The notes under the pieces were generated by a model that was not told the DNA's origin, made no database searches, and saw only the letters and a list, made by a program, of their open reading frames with translations. Positions 1-13,000 of a stretch of 64,000 nt of DNA are shown here, piece by piece. The stretch lies in assembly GCF_038396675.1 (NCBI RefSeq), contig NC_088933.1:18652001-18716000 (forward strand), written 5' to 3'. Position 1 is the first letter of the stretch. The number at the start of each line of letters is the position of its first letter. The DNA comes from Hydra vulgaris. Its lineage: Eukaryota; Cnidaria; Hydrozoa; Anthoathecata; Hydridae. A program made the position numbers and the translations under genes.

Positions 1-890
1 CTTAGCTTCGCATGTAAAAGAAGCTATTGTGAACGAGATAAAGTGTTAAAAGCATTTTTTAGTTATTATGGATTGCACTCCAGACCTTAGTTGAAAAGAC
101 CAAACTTCTCTAACCGTTCGCTATGTTCATAAAGAAAATAAAGCAATAGCCATTGTCCAAAATAGTTTTATCAGATATGCAGTGTGTGATGAGTCGACTG
201 GTAAAGCTCATTCTAACCTTCTAATTGAAGAAATAAAGTATTGTAGGCTAGACCTAAACAACTGTAGAGGTCAAGGCCATGACAACGGGTCTAATAAGGT
301 TGCAATTTGAAAAGATGTTCAAACTGGAATTTCAGCAAAATATCCACAAGCCTCATTTACACCCTGTGGTTACCACAGTTTGAATGTAATTATATCAGAC
401 GGGGCTAAATCATTTGGTGAAGTCTATATTGCTGCACAAAAGAGTCATTCAAAAATTGTGTTTTCTTGCCCCTAATTGACACAACTGAATTGTTTTTAGA
501 AGACAGAATGAACAAGTTCTCTAAATACAAGTCAACGTGGGAATTCTATTTGATCTGAAAAAACTACCACCAAAGGACAAACTTAAAGAGGATTATAAAA
601 TGTTACAAGAACACCTGACTGTGAAAAACATTTCAGATATAAATGGGGAAGAACTATACAAAGAAAATTAAACATGTCAGTTTGATAGCTACTGCTTTTG
701 ACAAATGGTGGCCAAGAAAACACTATTACCATTAGAAGCACTGAATATACTAAAAACACCAACAGAAAAGACCTTTTTGCTAATCTGTGGAAAGCACTAC
801 ACATATTGCTGACAATTTCAATGATAGTGGCCAGCACTGAATGTAGTTTCAGCAAATTATTAATTAAGTTAATTAAAACCTAACTACATA

Positions 891-2155
891 GGGGAGAGTG
901 GGGAGAAATAGTCCATCATTTTTACTTTTTTAATAAAAGTTACATAAAAGCATAAATAACAACAACTCAGGGATGTTTATTATATTTCTCAATTGAGTAA
1001 TCATTTATTTCAAAATATAGTCTATAAAAAAAGTAAAAATCATACATAAGAAAAAAGAACTTTGAAAAATGTGTTGACATTGAATTTATTGAACGCTGTA
1101 GCCCATGCCAGTGATGTGGCTTCTGGCTGTCTGAGTGAAAGTTCTGGATGGCATCTTATAAATCCAAAAAGCCACTCTCTTCTGGTTATTGAATTGGTGA
1201 TCCATGATGCAGGGCATTTTATGTTTTTTACTGTAGCCATTTCAAGGGCAAGAGTAGGAACATTTTTTGTTGTTAGGCCATGAAACATATTTGAGCACCT
1301 GGCCAGGTATGTTGCTAAACAATTTTCTTGCTCTGCAGTAAATATCAGGCTGTGCTGATAGTTGGGACACAGGCTAGTTCGTTTACTTTTTGCCATTTTA
1401 ATGTTGTTAATCAGTGTTGATCAGGCAATGTTAAATTCTTTTGCCGCTTGTCGAACTGTCATGCCCTTTCTTAACAGCAGTTACAGCATCTATCATAACT
1501 GACTCTGGCACTTCACCTTTGTCAGTTTTCCTTATGTAAACTCGAGGCATTATTACCTGGAAAAAAATATATATATTTGTCATTAACTATGTTTTGACTT
1601 TTAAAAATCTAGATTAGACCTAAAGCTAGATCTACTTAAAATAGAACCAGCATTAACAATTAACAGATTTATTACAGTAAAGATAAGACATACATCTATA
1701 TAGATTGAAAATGCTAATTATAAGCATATCATCCCAAGAGAAATCTACTGCCAATCATGAATCAAATGAATGGGGAGAAACGGACCTCTTGCGGACTATT
1801 TCTCCCCACTGGTACCTGAATTGGTTAAAACACTATCAAATTATTATTTATTGAATTTGTAAGGCAAAAGTTATAAATTATTATAAGGAAATGTTGGTTT
1901 TACAATAATACAAACTTACCTTGAATTCTGATGTAGATCCAATGAAATATAGATGTGCAAATTGGTTAAGAAAATACTTGTTTTGTGACTGAAAAATTTC
2001 CATATGCAAATAAAAAACGTGCATAAGAATTAAGGAAAAGGAAATGGTTTTTTAAAAACATCTCATGCTACTGAAGTTTTTTTATTATGGTCCAAAACAA
2101 TATAATCCACTAGTTTTAAAAATAGCAGGGGTGTCCATTTCTCCCCACTCTCCCC
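891..2155 (-). mobile_element. Pogo-like Tc1/mariner-superfamily element, 1265 bp, nested in the hAT
   Basis: The ends form a terminal inverted repeat of about 19 bp starting GGGGAGAGTGGGGAGAAAT at 891 and its complement ending at 2155. Both sides carry a TA duplication (889-890 and 2156-2157), as expected for Tc1/mariner/pogo. A related internal inverted stretch lies at about 1771-1802. The only coding content is the DNA-binding N-terminus of a pogo transposase; the DDE catalytic domain is missing, so this is a deleted, non-autonomous copy. Confidence 0.85.
1040..1550 (-). pseudogene. Pogo-type transposase N-terminus (psq and CENP-B-like HTH)
   Basis: The start codon is at 1550 and the protein opens MPRVYIRKTDKGEVPES, typical of the pipsqueak HTH of pogo/jerky-like transposases. 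After one frameshift near 1465 the reading continues MTVRQAAKEFNIA, a stop, then STLINNIK and the long frame 1396-1040. That frame has the CENP-B-type HTH: FTAEQE, ASWITN, EWLFGFIRCHPELSLRQPE, and TSLAWATAFNKFNVNTFF. No DDE domain follows. The frameshift and in-frame stop make it non-functional. Confidence 0.8.
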
Positions 2156-2309
2156 TACATCATGTATTTATCTTTTAAGTAGATTGGTAGGTGGTGTAAG
2201 TATTAGAGAATTGGTGGCAGCAAAAAAAGTTTATATACATGACTATTACTAAAGGGAGGGGGTACTACAACTATGTTTGCCCTGGACACCATCAACTCTA
2301 GAGACAGCC

Positions 2310-3946
<1,637 letters not shown>

Positions 3947-4063
3947 CAAGTTGTTCAGCTTTTTTCTGTGCAGCTGTCATTGCTTTTAAACTAGCTTGTG
4001 CACCTCTACCTTGCTCTTTTAGAGAATCTGTCATTTTATTACTTTGGAGTAAAGTGTTGGAAC
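3947..4063 (-). CDS. ING3: ING3 exon 7 (linker; last in window)
   Basis: The 117-bp exon has acceptor ATTATAG and reads SNTLLQSNKMTDSLKEQGRG then AQASLKAMTAAQKKAEQL. It resembles the Lys/Gln-rich stretch before the PHD finger. The donor is a weaker GTTTGT at 3946; reading through meets a stop about ten codons later, so splicing is likelier. Confidence 0.8.
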
Positions 4064-7000
4064 CTATAATAAAAATTATAAGAAAACAAATATTAAAAAG
4101 AAAAAATGTAAAATGGTGTATTGTAATTTTTAAATAATATATTTTATGAACTAAAATATTAGTATATTATTAAAACTTACCAATTCCATTTAACTTGGAA
4201 GTCACCAAAGAAGTGGTTGTTATTGGAGTAGAAAATGTTGTTGGTGGAAAAGAAGACTTGGTTGTAGACAAAGAATTGTAAATTGTTGACTTCTCATTTG
4301 AAAAACCATTTACTATTGCAGCTGTTGAAAGTCGTTCAATGTCACCGAATTTTCTTCCTTAATACATATATACTTGTGGAACATTAAATAATATAAATTA
4401 TTTAACATATATTTTTAAAATCTTTGAAATCAGAAATTTCTACATTTAAATAATCAGATAACCTTGTCCCAATCAGCATATAACTTTTTTTGTTATTGTT
4501 GCTGCTGATAATATTATTTAAAAAAACAAATTGTTAAACTTAAAATTGTTAAAAGCAATTGTCTGAAGCCAAATTTAAGACTTTTTATTGATATTTAAAG
4601 TTATTTTTTTTTCATATTTCTTAATTTTGAATATTGCCATATTTTTTTAAACATAAAAAAACGAACTCACTTTGGTTGCTTTTAGAATCAATGTTATACA
4701 GTAAGTCAAGAGAATTGTCTTCATTATTAGTTGTTGATCCTAAAAATAAATAAAAACTTTTAAATATAGAAACAAAAATATATATAGAAAAATTAAAGTA
4801 TAAAGAAAAAAGACCAACATCATATAATTGTGTAAACAAAAACTGCTAGAAGCATGAAATAAAAAACTGCCAAAAAAGTGAAACAAAAAAACGTTAGTAA
4901 AACCAAATAAAGAATTACAGTTAAGGTGAAACAAATTATTGTTAGAAGAATGGAATAAATTTTTTAGAAATAGAACAAAAACTTGCTAAATAAAACGGAA
5001 CAAAATCGTTTTGAGTGTATTAACGAGATCATTTTGAGTGTATTGATGATATTTAATTCTAACTTATAATATTAGAATTGAATTTAAAAAAAAACAGAAT
5101 CCAAAATCTCTTTTATTCAACACATTTTTGAAATGTTAAAAGCTGTGATCAAATCATTAAAACAAAATATTATTTATGTGGTCATATAATGACATGTCAT
5201 CGCACACCTTCCTGACCATGACTGGTCTTATAACTTAATTATAATTCATGATCAGATCAAGATCAGATTCAAGGATTTTCAGTTGATTTGATTTTTTAAT
5301 TAATAAAATTTTTACAATCCATTTTAAAACTTGGAAAAAAATAATTTTATAAACTATTAAAAAGGAACAAAGGAAAGAAAAAAAAGTTAAGCTACTTAGT
5401 TACAAAGAAATAAAGATAAAGAATAAAAACATGCAAACTATCGAAAAACAAATAGATTGTTAATCTAATTAAATAAACAAATTAAATTTGTTAAAATAAA
5501 AATAATAAAAAGAATTAAATAAAAATAATAAAAATATACTCTTTTCAAGAATTTCTGTAATTCCAGAACAGTCAGCCTCCAGTTCCATTTTAAATCTACC
5601 AAGTTCTTGATCAAGCTTTCTCAAGTGTCTATCAACCTGAGATAAAAAAAAATATTAAGCAAAGATGTTTGAACATAATGAACTTTAAAAAGAGAGAAAA
5701 AGTATAATTTCTTCTAAAAATCCTATAGAAAAACATGCATAGTCTGGTGCAAAATCTAAGCACATGGCTGTGTCTGTAATTTGGTGAAATAATTGGTTAT
5801 TAAAGAGGAAATTATTGTTTTTAAAAATAAAGGATGCTAATTCTATAATGAAATTGGTTGTAACTCGCTCAGGTATTAGGTTTTTATGTTTTTAAACCCA
5901 GAATTTTAATGCTTCTAATTCAAGGTCGTGTGGAATTGTGATCTAAAGGTTGACAATGTCACATGTTAGTATAATATTATCTAAATCCACTTTTCTTGGA
6001 AATTTTCTTAAAAAATCCCAATCATTTTTTATATAAGTTTTTTGTTTTCTGTACAATAGGAGATAGAATTAAGTCCGGAAATTGGCTCAAATGTGATGTA
6101 GGTGAGCCAATTCCTGCAATAATAGGTGAACCTTTTAGATCGTTTGGTGGTTGCCTTTTAGATCGGTGGTTGCATTTCAATAAGTAGGTTAGATTAGTAG
6201 TTAGATTCTTGGACTTTTTTGATAATTTCTTTACATTTGTGAATTTTAAGAATTACATAAAAATTGCTTGATTTTCATTCAAATTGTAATGTAGCCTATT
6301 TCATTTTGTGTTAAGCATTTATGTTTACTAATCATTTTTAAAAGATTTTTGAAAACTAGTCTATGAGAGATTAAGTTCGTTTTTGACAAAGATAAATGAT
6401 TTTGATTGACAAGCTTATCGCTGTAATATGTTGAGTCCATCACAATTAAACTGCTACCTTTGTCTGCTTTTTTAATTACAATAACTTACATTCCTTTCAG
6501 CTCAAAAAAAAACCTTCAATCATAATATTACACTATCGTAGAATAAATTTATCACCTACTAGATTCATCATTGTCATAGTGTTTTTTTTAAAACTTAAAA
6601 ATCCTTTGTTTTGTGAATGATTATTGAATTTAGAATGATGTGAATTTAGATTTTGAATGAATAGAATGATTATTGAATTAAGAACAAGTATCAGTCATTG
6701 ATACTAATTCTAAATTAAATTGCATTAAAAGCCATTATGTATTGTATTAAGTAATTTAAATTTAGCCATTATGTACTGCATTAAGTAGCCATTATATCAT
6801 TATTGCAATAAAATCTAAAACTAAGAAAAAACCAAAACACCTAAAGTTCTCACAAATTTGTACAATACCAATATTTTTTGGAAAAAATGAGAAGATGAAG
6901 GAAAGCATGCTCTAAATATGTAACAGGATACAAACAGTAAAATGCAATAAGAAAATAAATAAGTAAAGAAAATAAACATATTTTGTAGCTTTAATAACAT

Positions 7001-10000
7001 TAAAGCTAAAATGACAATAAACACATGCAAAATACTAAAATTTGAAACTAATAAAAATAATTTTTTTTTTTTTTGAAATATTCAAATATAGTGTACCTAT
7101 CTTTGTACAGGACAAAATTAATTGTAAACCAAAATTAAGTTCACAAAACACTACAAATAATAATAAAAATAAGACCTTAATATTTAAAAACATTTTATAT
7201 CATATATCACTGCAACCATTTTTCGAAAAAACCTTAAAATGCTTATTAAAAAAATAATTGTTAGAAGAAACTCCTTGTAAAACGTTTTTTTATAAATTTT
7301 TATAAACTTTTTCATAATTTTTCAAAAATATTTATTCAATAATGATTGCAGGCATCTAAATTAGCTTATTTTGTAAAAAAATCAATTTTGACTTTTTTTA
7401 CCTTTTGAAAAACAACTGCAGAAAAGTTAGTATAAATAGCAATAACTAAGTTCACAAAAAACAAATTAATTAAAAATAAATGCCTTATATTTGATCAACA
7501 TAAATCTGAGAACATGGTGTCATGGCCTGACGATGTCGAGAGGTGTCACGGCTTGGATGAATTAACATGGAATCTCCCAAAAGTTAGTTTTCAGTAGAAA
7601 GCCTCTCTAATCAAATAAGTAATTTAAAAAAAGTCTAAATTTTTACAACGACATAAAATATTTTTAATTGGTTTATGTTATGGTAACATATTATGTTATG
7701 GTAACACATTAACTTACTATTCGCTTTTCACAATTATAATAAAATTAACGTCAAGAATCAAGATTATGTTAAATTAATATTTGCAACTCCTTCTCCATGG
7801 TTAATTCTGAACCTTGTTAAACAAGGCAGCTGTGCAGAAAAACAGGTTGAATGTGGTAGGGTTGCAGAGATGTAAGGTAGACCTTGAACTTCTTAATTGT
7901 AAACCAAGTATTTTACTAGTAGACCACTACCATGTTTATTATTATAGTGTATTACAGTATGTTATATGAATCTGTTATTATTACATTTTTGTTAATTTTA
8001 GCATGCTAGTTGTTTGTTCCAAGGATAATTTATAATTTTTTAAGATAATTTGGAAACACTTGTTTAGCTTACAAAAACTTTTAATTTTCAAATTATTTAA
8101 TAAATTAAACATGTTTATAAAAACTTTTAAAATTTTGATTTTTTGTTTGAAAATTAAACTTTATAATTATTTTTTAATCAATTAAAATTAAAAAATATAA
8201 TTGATATAACTTCTGATGACTAAGGGGCCTACTTATTATTTCAAATTAATCACTTTATTCAAGTTCAAAAAAGCTCAGCAATAACTAATTTATGAAGTGG
8301 TAGGTAATAAACTTCTCAGAATCAGCAATTTTTCTCAGAGTTCAAAAAGGTTCAGCAATAACTAATTTATTCCATCAGATACAAGCTGCTTGCGCTTTAC
8401 CTGCAATTATATTGCAATTTATACCTGTTATGCAACAGTGAGCTTACAATCTGCAATATTACTAAACCAATTAACATTATTTGACAAAAACTATAATGAT
8501 CTAGTTGCCATTATAGATTAAGTCAAACAGTTTGGTCAATTTAATCAAAATTAAAACACAAAAAAAGCATAAAAAGGAAAACAAAACAATGGAATACAAA
8601 AAGAAAATTAATAAATTGAAGCAAAAGCTATTTCCCAATTTTTTTCCTCCTGATAACACTTAGGTACATAGGTAAGTAGTTAGAGACATGCATATGCACA
8701 GTGGACTTGTGGAAATAGACAAACAATAAATCTGTAAAAGTCAATTAAGATTATTTTGAAAACAAGATTTAGGGGTAAACTTAAAAAAACCGTTTTTAGC
8801 TATTTTAAAGTAAATATATCTACAATTAATATAAAAAAAACTATAGAAAAGAAATTCACCTGAGATTTACTTTTATAAAATATTTGAAATTGTTTATGGA
8901 AAAGATATTGTGAATACTTTATTAAAAATTACAAATAATTTTTACAAAATTACAATATTATGTGCAAATCTATAAGCATAATTATGTTGGAAATAACAAC
9001 AAAAAAACAACAACAATAAACAATTATTTCAATGTTTCAAAGTTATTCAAATAATTCATTTAAATATATATATAGTTAAATTATCATTTAAACACCTGTG
9101 AAGACAGTTGTTTGTTGTTGTTGCTTGTTGTTTTTTTTGTAGATATTTATAACATAACTAGTCAATTCAGGAATGTCTATTTTAAACAATCATTTACATA
9201 CATTAATTTTATTTATTTTGAGAAGTGAATTTGAAGTGAAAGCTGAGGAAGCCAAAGAAATATAGATATTAGGCATACTTAATAAGTGTTTATGTTAATA
9301 CTTATTAAATATTAAATTCAGGAGCACTTGTTTCACCTTTTTTTAGCAATTATTTACATTTACAAATTCTATTTATTTTGGGTGGCAAAGTTGAGCCGGG
9401 AATGCTAAAAAACATACATTACCCATACTTAACAAATATTAAATTTAGGGGCACCATTAGCACCCGTTTTAAATAACCAATTGACATTTATTTTATTTAT
9501 TTTGAGAAGTGAAGTTGGCTCCAAGAATGAACCACAAGATAACTAGCTAGGGTTTCTCATTTCCCGTAAATTTAGCATCCCGGGATTCCTGGTGTGTAAT
9601 TTATTTATTCCGGGATTTCCCGGCATAATTTTTAATATAATAACAAGCGGTTTGATTTGTCACTTAATCGAAAGCTGAATTTTTCCCATAAATAGACCCG
9701 TGGCAGAAAAAGCTCTTTTCAATTCAATTGATGTCAACTTGATGGTCATTAATGTGGAGTATATTCTTTTTAAAGTTTTGCTACGCTTTCCAGTAGCTTT
9801 AAAAAGTTTGATTTCTTTTGTGAGGTTTTTTAAATTGCTAATGTCTTCTAGAACTGCTTTTTCTACTTGTTTGATATTACAAATAGTCGCATCCAATTTT
9901 TGTTCAAGTGTCAAAATATTTTTGCCAAATAAATTTGGAGCAACAGGTTGAAGTATTGATGGGTCAGAAACCATGCTTTTTTATCACGACTTTTACATTA

Positions 10001-13000
10001 TTTGATGAAGTAATGTAATAGTTGAAGTAGCCAATTTTTCTTTTTCAGCTTTATAAGCATATTCAAAATGTCCCAATCCATCTTTTATTGTTTAAGCTGC
10101 ACCAGACATTGCACCAGATTGTTGTAATTGTAAGTTGTAGGAGCTTGATCTGCACAGGCCGTGAATGCTAACTTCAAGTTTTCATAATTATGTTTATCAC
10201 CAGTAAGCATAGGTATCAAAACTCTCTTAAACTGTCTCAATGAATTTTGTCCAATTTCTTGTTCTTAGGGGCACACTATACCTCAAAGAAGTGATAAAGT
10301 GGCAAAAACTTCCAATTTAAAATTTAATTTATTTTTTTAAACTTTTTTTTGTACTCTACATATATTAGTGATATTTATTTTAGTGATATGTTATATATAT
10401 TTGTAAGAAGTTTTAGTTAATTAAGTGTTAAGTAAGACTTTTAGTGTACTGTGAAATTCCATAAATTTCCCAACATTTTTGTTTACATTTCAAAATGATG
10501 TTCAAGGTAAAAAAAAATATGTTTTCTATAAAACAATGTTTGGGGATCATTTTATATCTAATAAAGAAAAATTTTTATGAAAAGTGTTTGACACTAATCA
10601 AAAATAATATAAAAAAATCTAGCTGCACAAAATTGCACAATTTTGTTTAATTTGAATTTGAAATTTCAACTCAATGTTGAAAAATAATAATTTGAATTAA
10701 ATTTTTCTAAAATACAGTTTTTATTGTGTGTATCAACATACTATTAATCTATTGCATATTTGTTATACAAATATGCAATAGATTAATGTAACAAAAGAGT
10801 TTGTTTTAGTTTGAATATTAAAAAATGTTGACTTTTTAAACTTTTTAATTAGTGTAATCAAACATAACGCACACATAAACATGTTTGTGTGCATTGTGCC
10901 TATTATAACTGCGCGTGAAAAATATTTTTATTAACAAACTTAAACTCTTTGACCCAATAAACTATTATTTCAATAAATAACATTGTTTGTTTGGTCTATT
11001 ACTTGACAGAAATCAATTTTGATTTTTTTGCAGATTACGCAGATTACATAGTAGTAATAAGTAATAGTAATTACTGTTACTTATTACTGCTCTGTAATTA
11101 CTGTTACTTATTACTACTACGTAATTACTGTTACTTATTACTACTACGTAATTACTGTTACTTATTACCAATACGTAATTACTGTTACTTATTACTACTA
11201 CGTAATTACTGTTACTTATTACTAATACGTAATTACTGTTACTTATTACTACTACGCAATTACTGTTACTTATTACTAATACGTAATTTCTGTTACTTAT
11301 TACTAATACGTAATTTCTGTTACTTATTACTAATACGTAATTACTGTTACTTATTACTAATACGTAATTTCTGTTACTTATTACTAATACGTAATTACTG
11401 TTACTTATTACTAATACGTAATTTCTGTTACTTATTACTAATACGTAATTTCTGTTACTTATTACTAATACGTAATTACTGTTACTTATTACTAATACGT
11501 AATTTCTGTTACTTATTACTAATACGTAATTTCTGTTACTTATTACTAATACGTAATTACTGTTACTTATTACTAATACGTAATTTCTGTTACTTATTAC
11601 TAATACGTAATTACTGTTACTTATTACTAATACGTAATTACTGTTACTTATTACTAATACGTAATTTCTGTTACTTATTACTAATACGTAATTTCTGTTA
11701 CTTATTACTAATACGTAATTACTGTTACTTATTACTAATACGTAATTTCTGTTACTTATTACTAATACGTAATTACTGTTACTTATTACTAATACGTAAT
11801 TACTGTTACTTATTACTAATACGTAATTTCTGTTACTTATTACTAATACGTAATTACTGTTACTTATTACTAATACGTAATTTCTGTTACTTATTACTAA
11901 TACGTAATTACTGTTACTTATTACTAATACGTAATTTCTGTTACTTATTACTAATACGTAATTACTGTTACTTATTACTAATACGTAATTACTGTTACTT
12001 ATTACTAATACGTAATTTCTGTTACTTATTACTAATACGTAATTACTGTTACTTATTACTAATACGTAATTTCTGTTACTTATTACTAATACGTAATTAC
12101 TGTTACTTATTACTAATACGTAATTACTGTTACTTATTACTAATACGTAATTTCTGTTACTTATTACTAATACGTAATTACTGTTACTTATTACTAATAC
12201 GTAATTTCTGTTACTTATTATTACTACGTAATTACTGTTACTTATTACTACTACGTAATTACTGTCACTTATTACTAATACGTAATTACTGTTACTTATT
12301 ACTACTGCGTAATTACTGTTACTTATTACTGCATACTTAATAAATATCAGGGGAATTCATGGCACCTGTTTTTAGCAACTATTTACTATATAAATTTAAT
12401 TTATTTTGAGATCAATATTATATAAACTTTTTAAAAATTATTTTGAATTTTGAATTCAAATATATTTGAAAGATAATAAATCTTTTAAAATACATTTAAA
12501 ATCAAATATATCAATTATTATATTTTTGTAATTAAATAAAACTTTGTGAAGTGAATTTGATCTTAAATTATGTCTGAACTGATATTAAACTTTATTTTAA
12601 ATTTTTTTTATTAATTTAATGGATGATGACATCTGTTTAGATGTCATCATCAAACTAATTACTTAAAATGCGGGAAAATTATTTATTTATATTATTTAAC
12701 TACTAATGTGTTAATGAATCAGGGAATCAGTGACCTGGGCAATTATATATTAGATTATGTAATTTTGATTTAAATGCTATTGTTGACTAAATAATATTAC
12801 AATATTATTTAATACAATGATTTAATATTTTAAGATTATTTAATACAATTTAATACAATTATTTAATAACATTATAAATACAAATAGTCAGATCTTAAAG
12901 TTCATCATTTTTAACCCTGGATTATTAAAACATATTTTTGAAAGCCATATTATTTTCAATATTTCCTAAATTCTCTTTATTTTCCTCTATAGTGTTTTGG

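Larger units (their letters stand above)
2..2240 (+). pseudogene. hAT transposase pseudogene, C-terminal half, split by a pogo insertion
   Basis: Frame 2 from base 2 reads a conserved hAT segment with the motif VIMDCTPDLS near base 70, where the first catalytic Asp of DUF4371 transposases lies. It is followed by LNNCRGQGHDNGSNK near 255-300 (second catalytic region) and FTPCGYHSLNVIISD near 355-400. The C-terminal dimerisation motif STECSFSKL lies at about 830-860. There are stops (for example after CTPDLS and after NKVAI) and frameshifts, so it is dead. The C-terminus resumes after the inserted element at 2158 ([18 protein letters not shown]), in frame once the insert and one TA are removed. 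It belongs to the same clade as the transposase at 35804-52459. Confidence 0.8.

Noticed and set aside
11061-12337. A CRISPR-like array of regular repeats
   Set aside because: There are no unique spacers, units are contiguous, and the window is eukaryotic.
10991-12340. A 449-codon ORF, the longest in the window
   Set aside because: It is the 27-bp minisatellite read in frame; unit length divisible by three explains it, and the repeat peptide is not a plausible protein.
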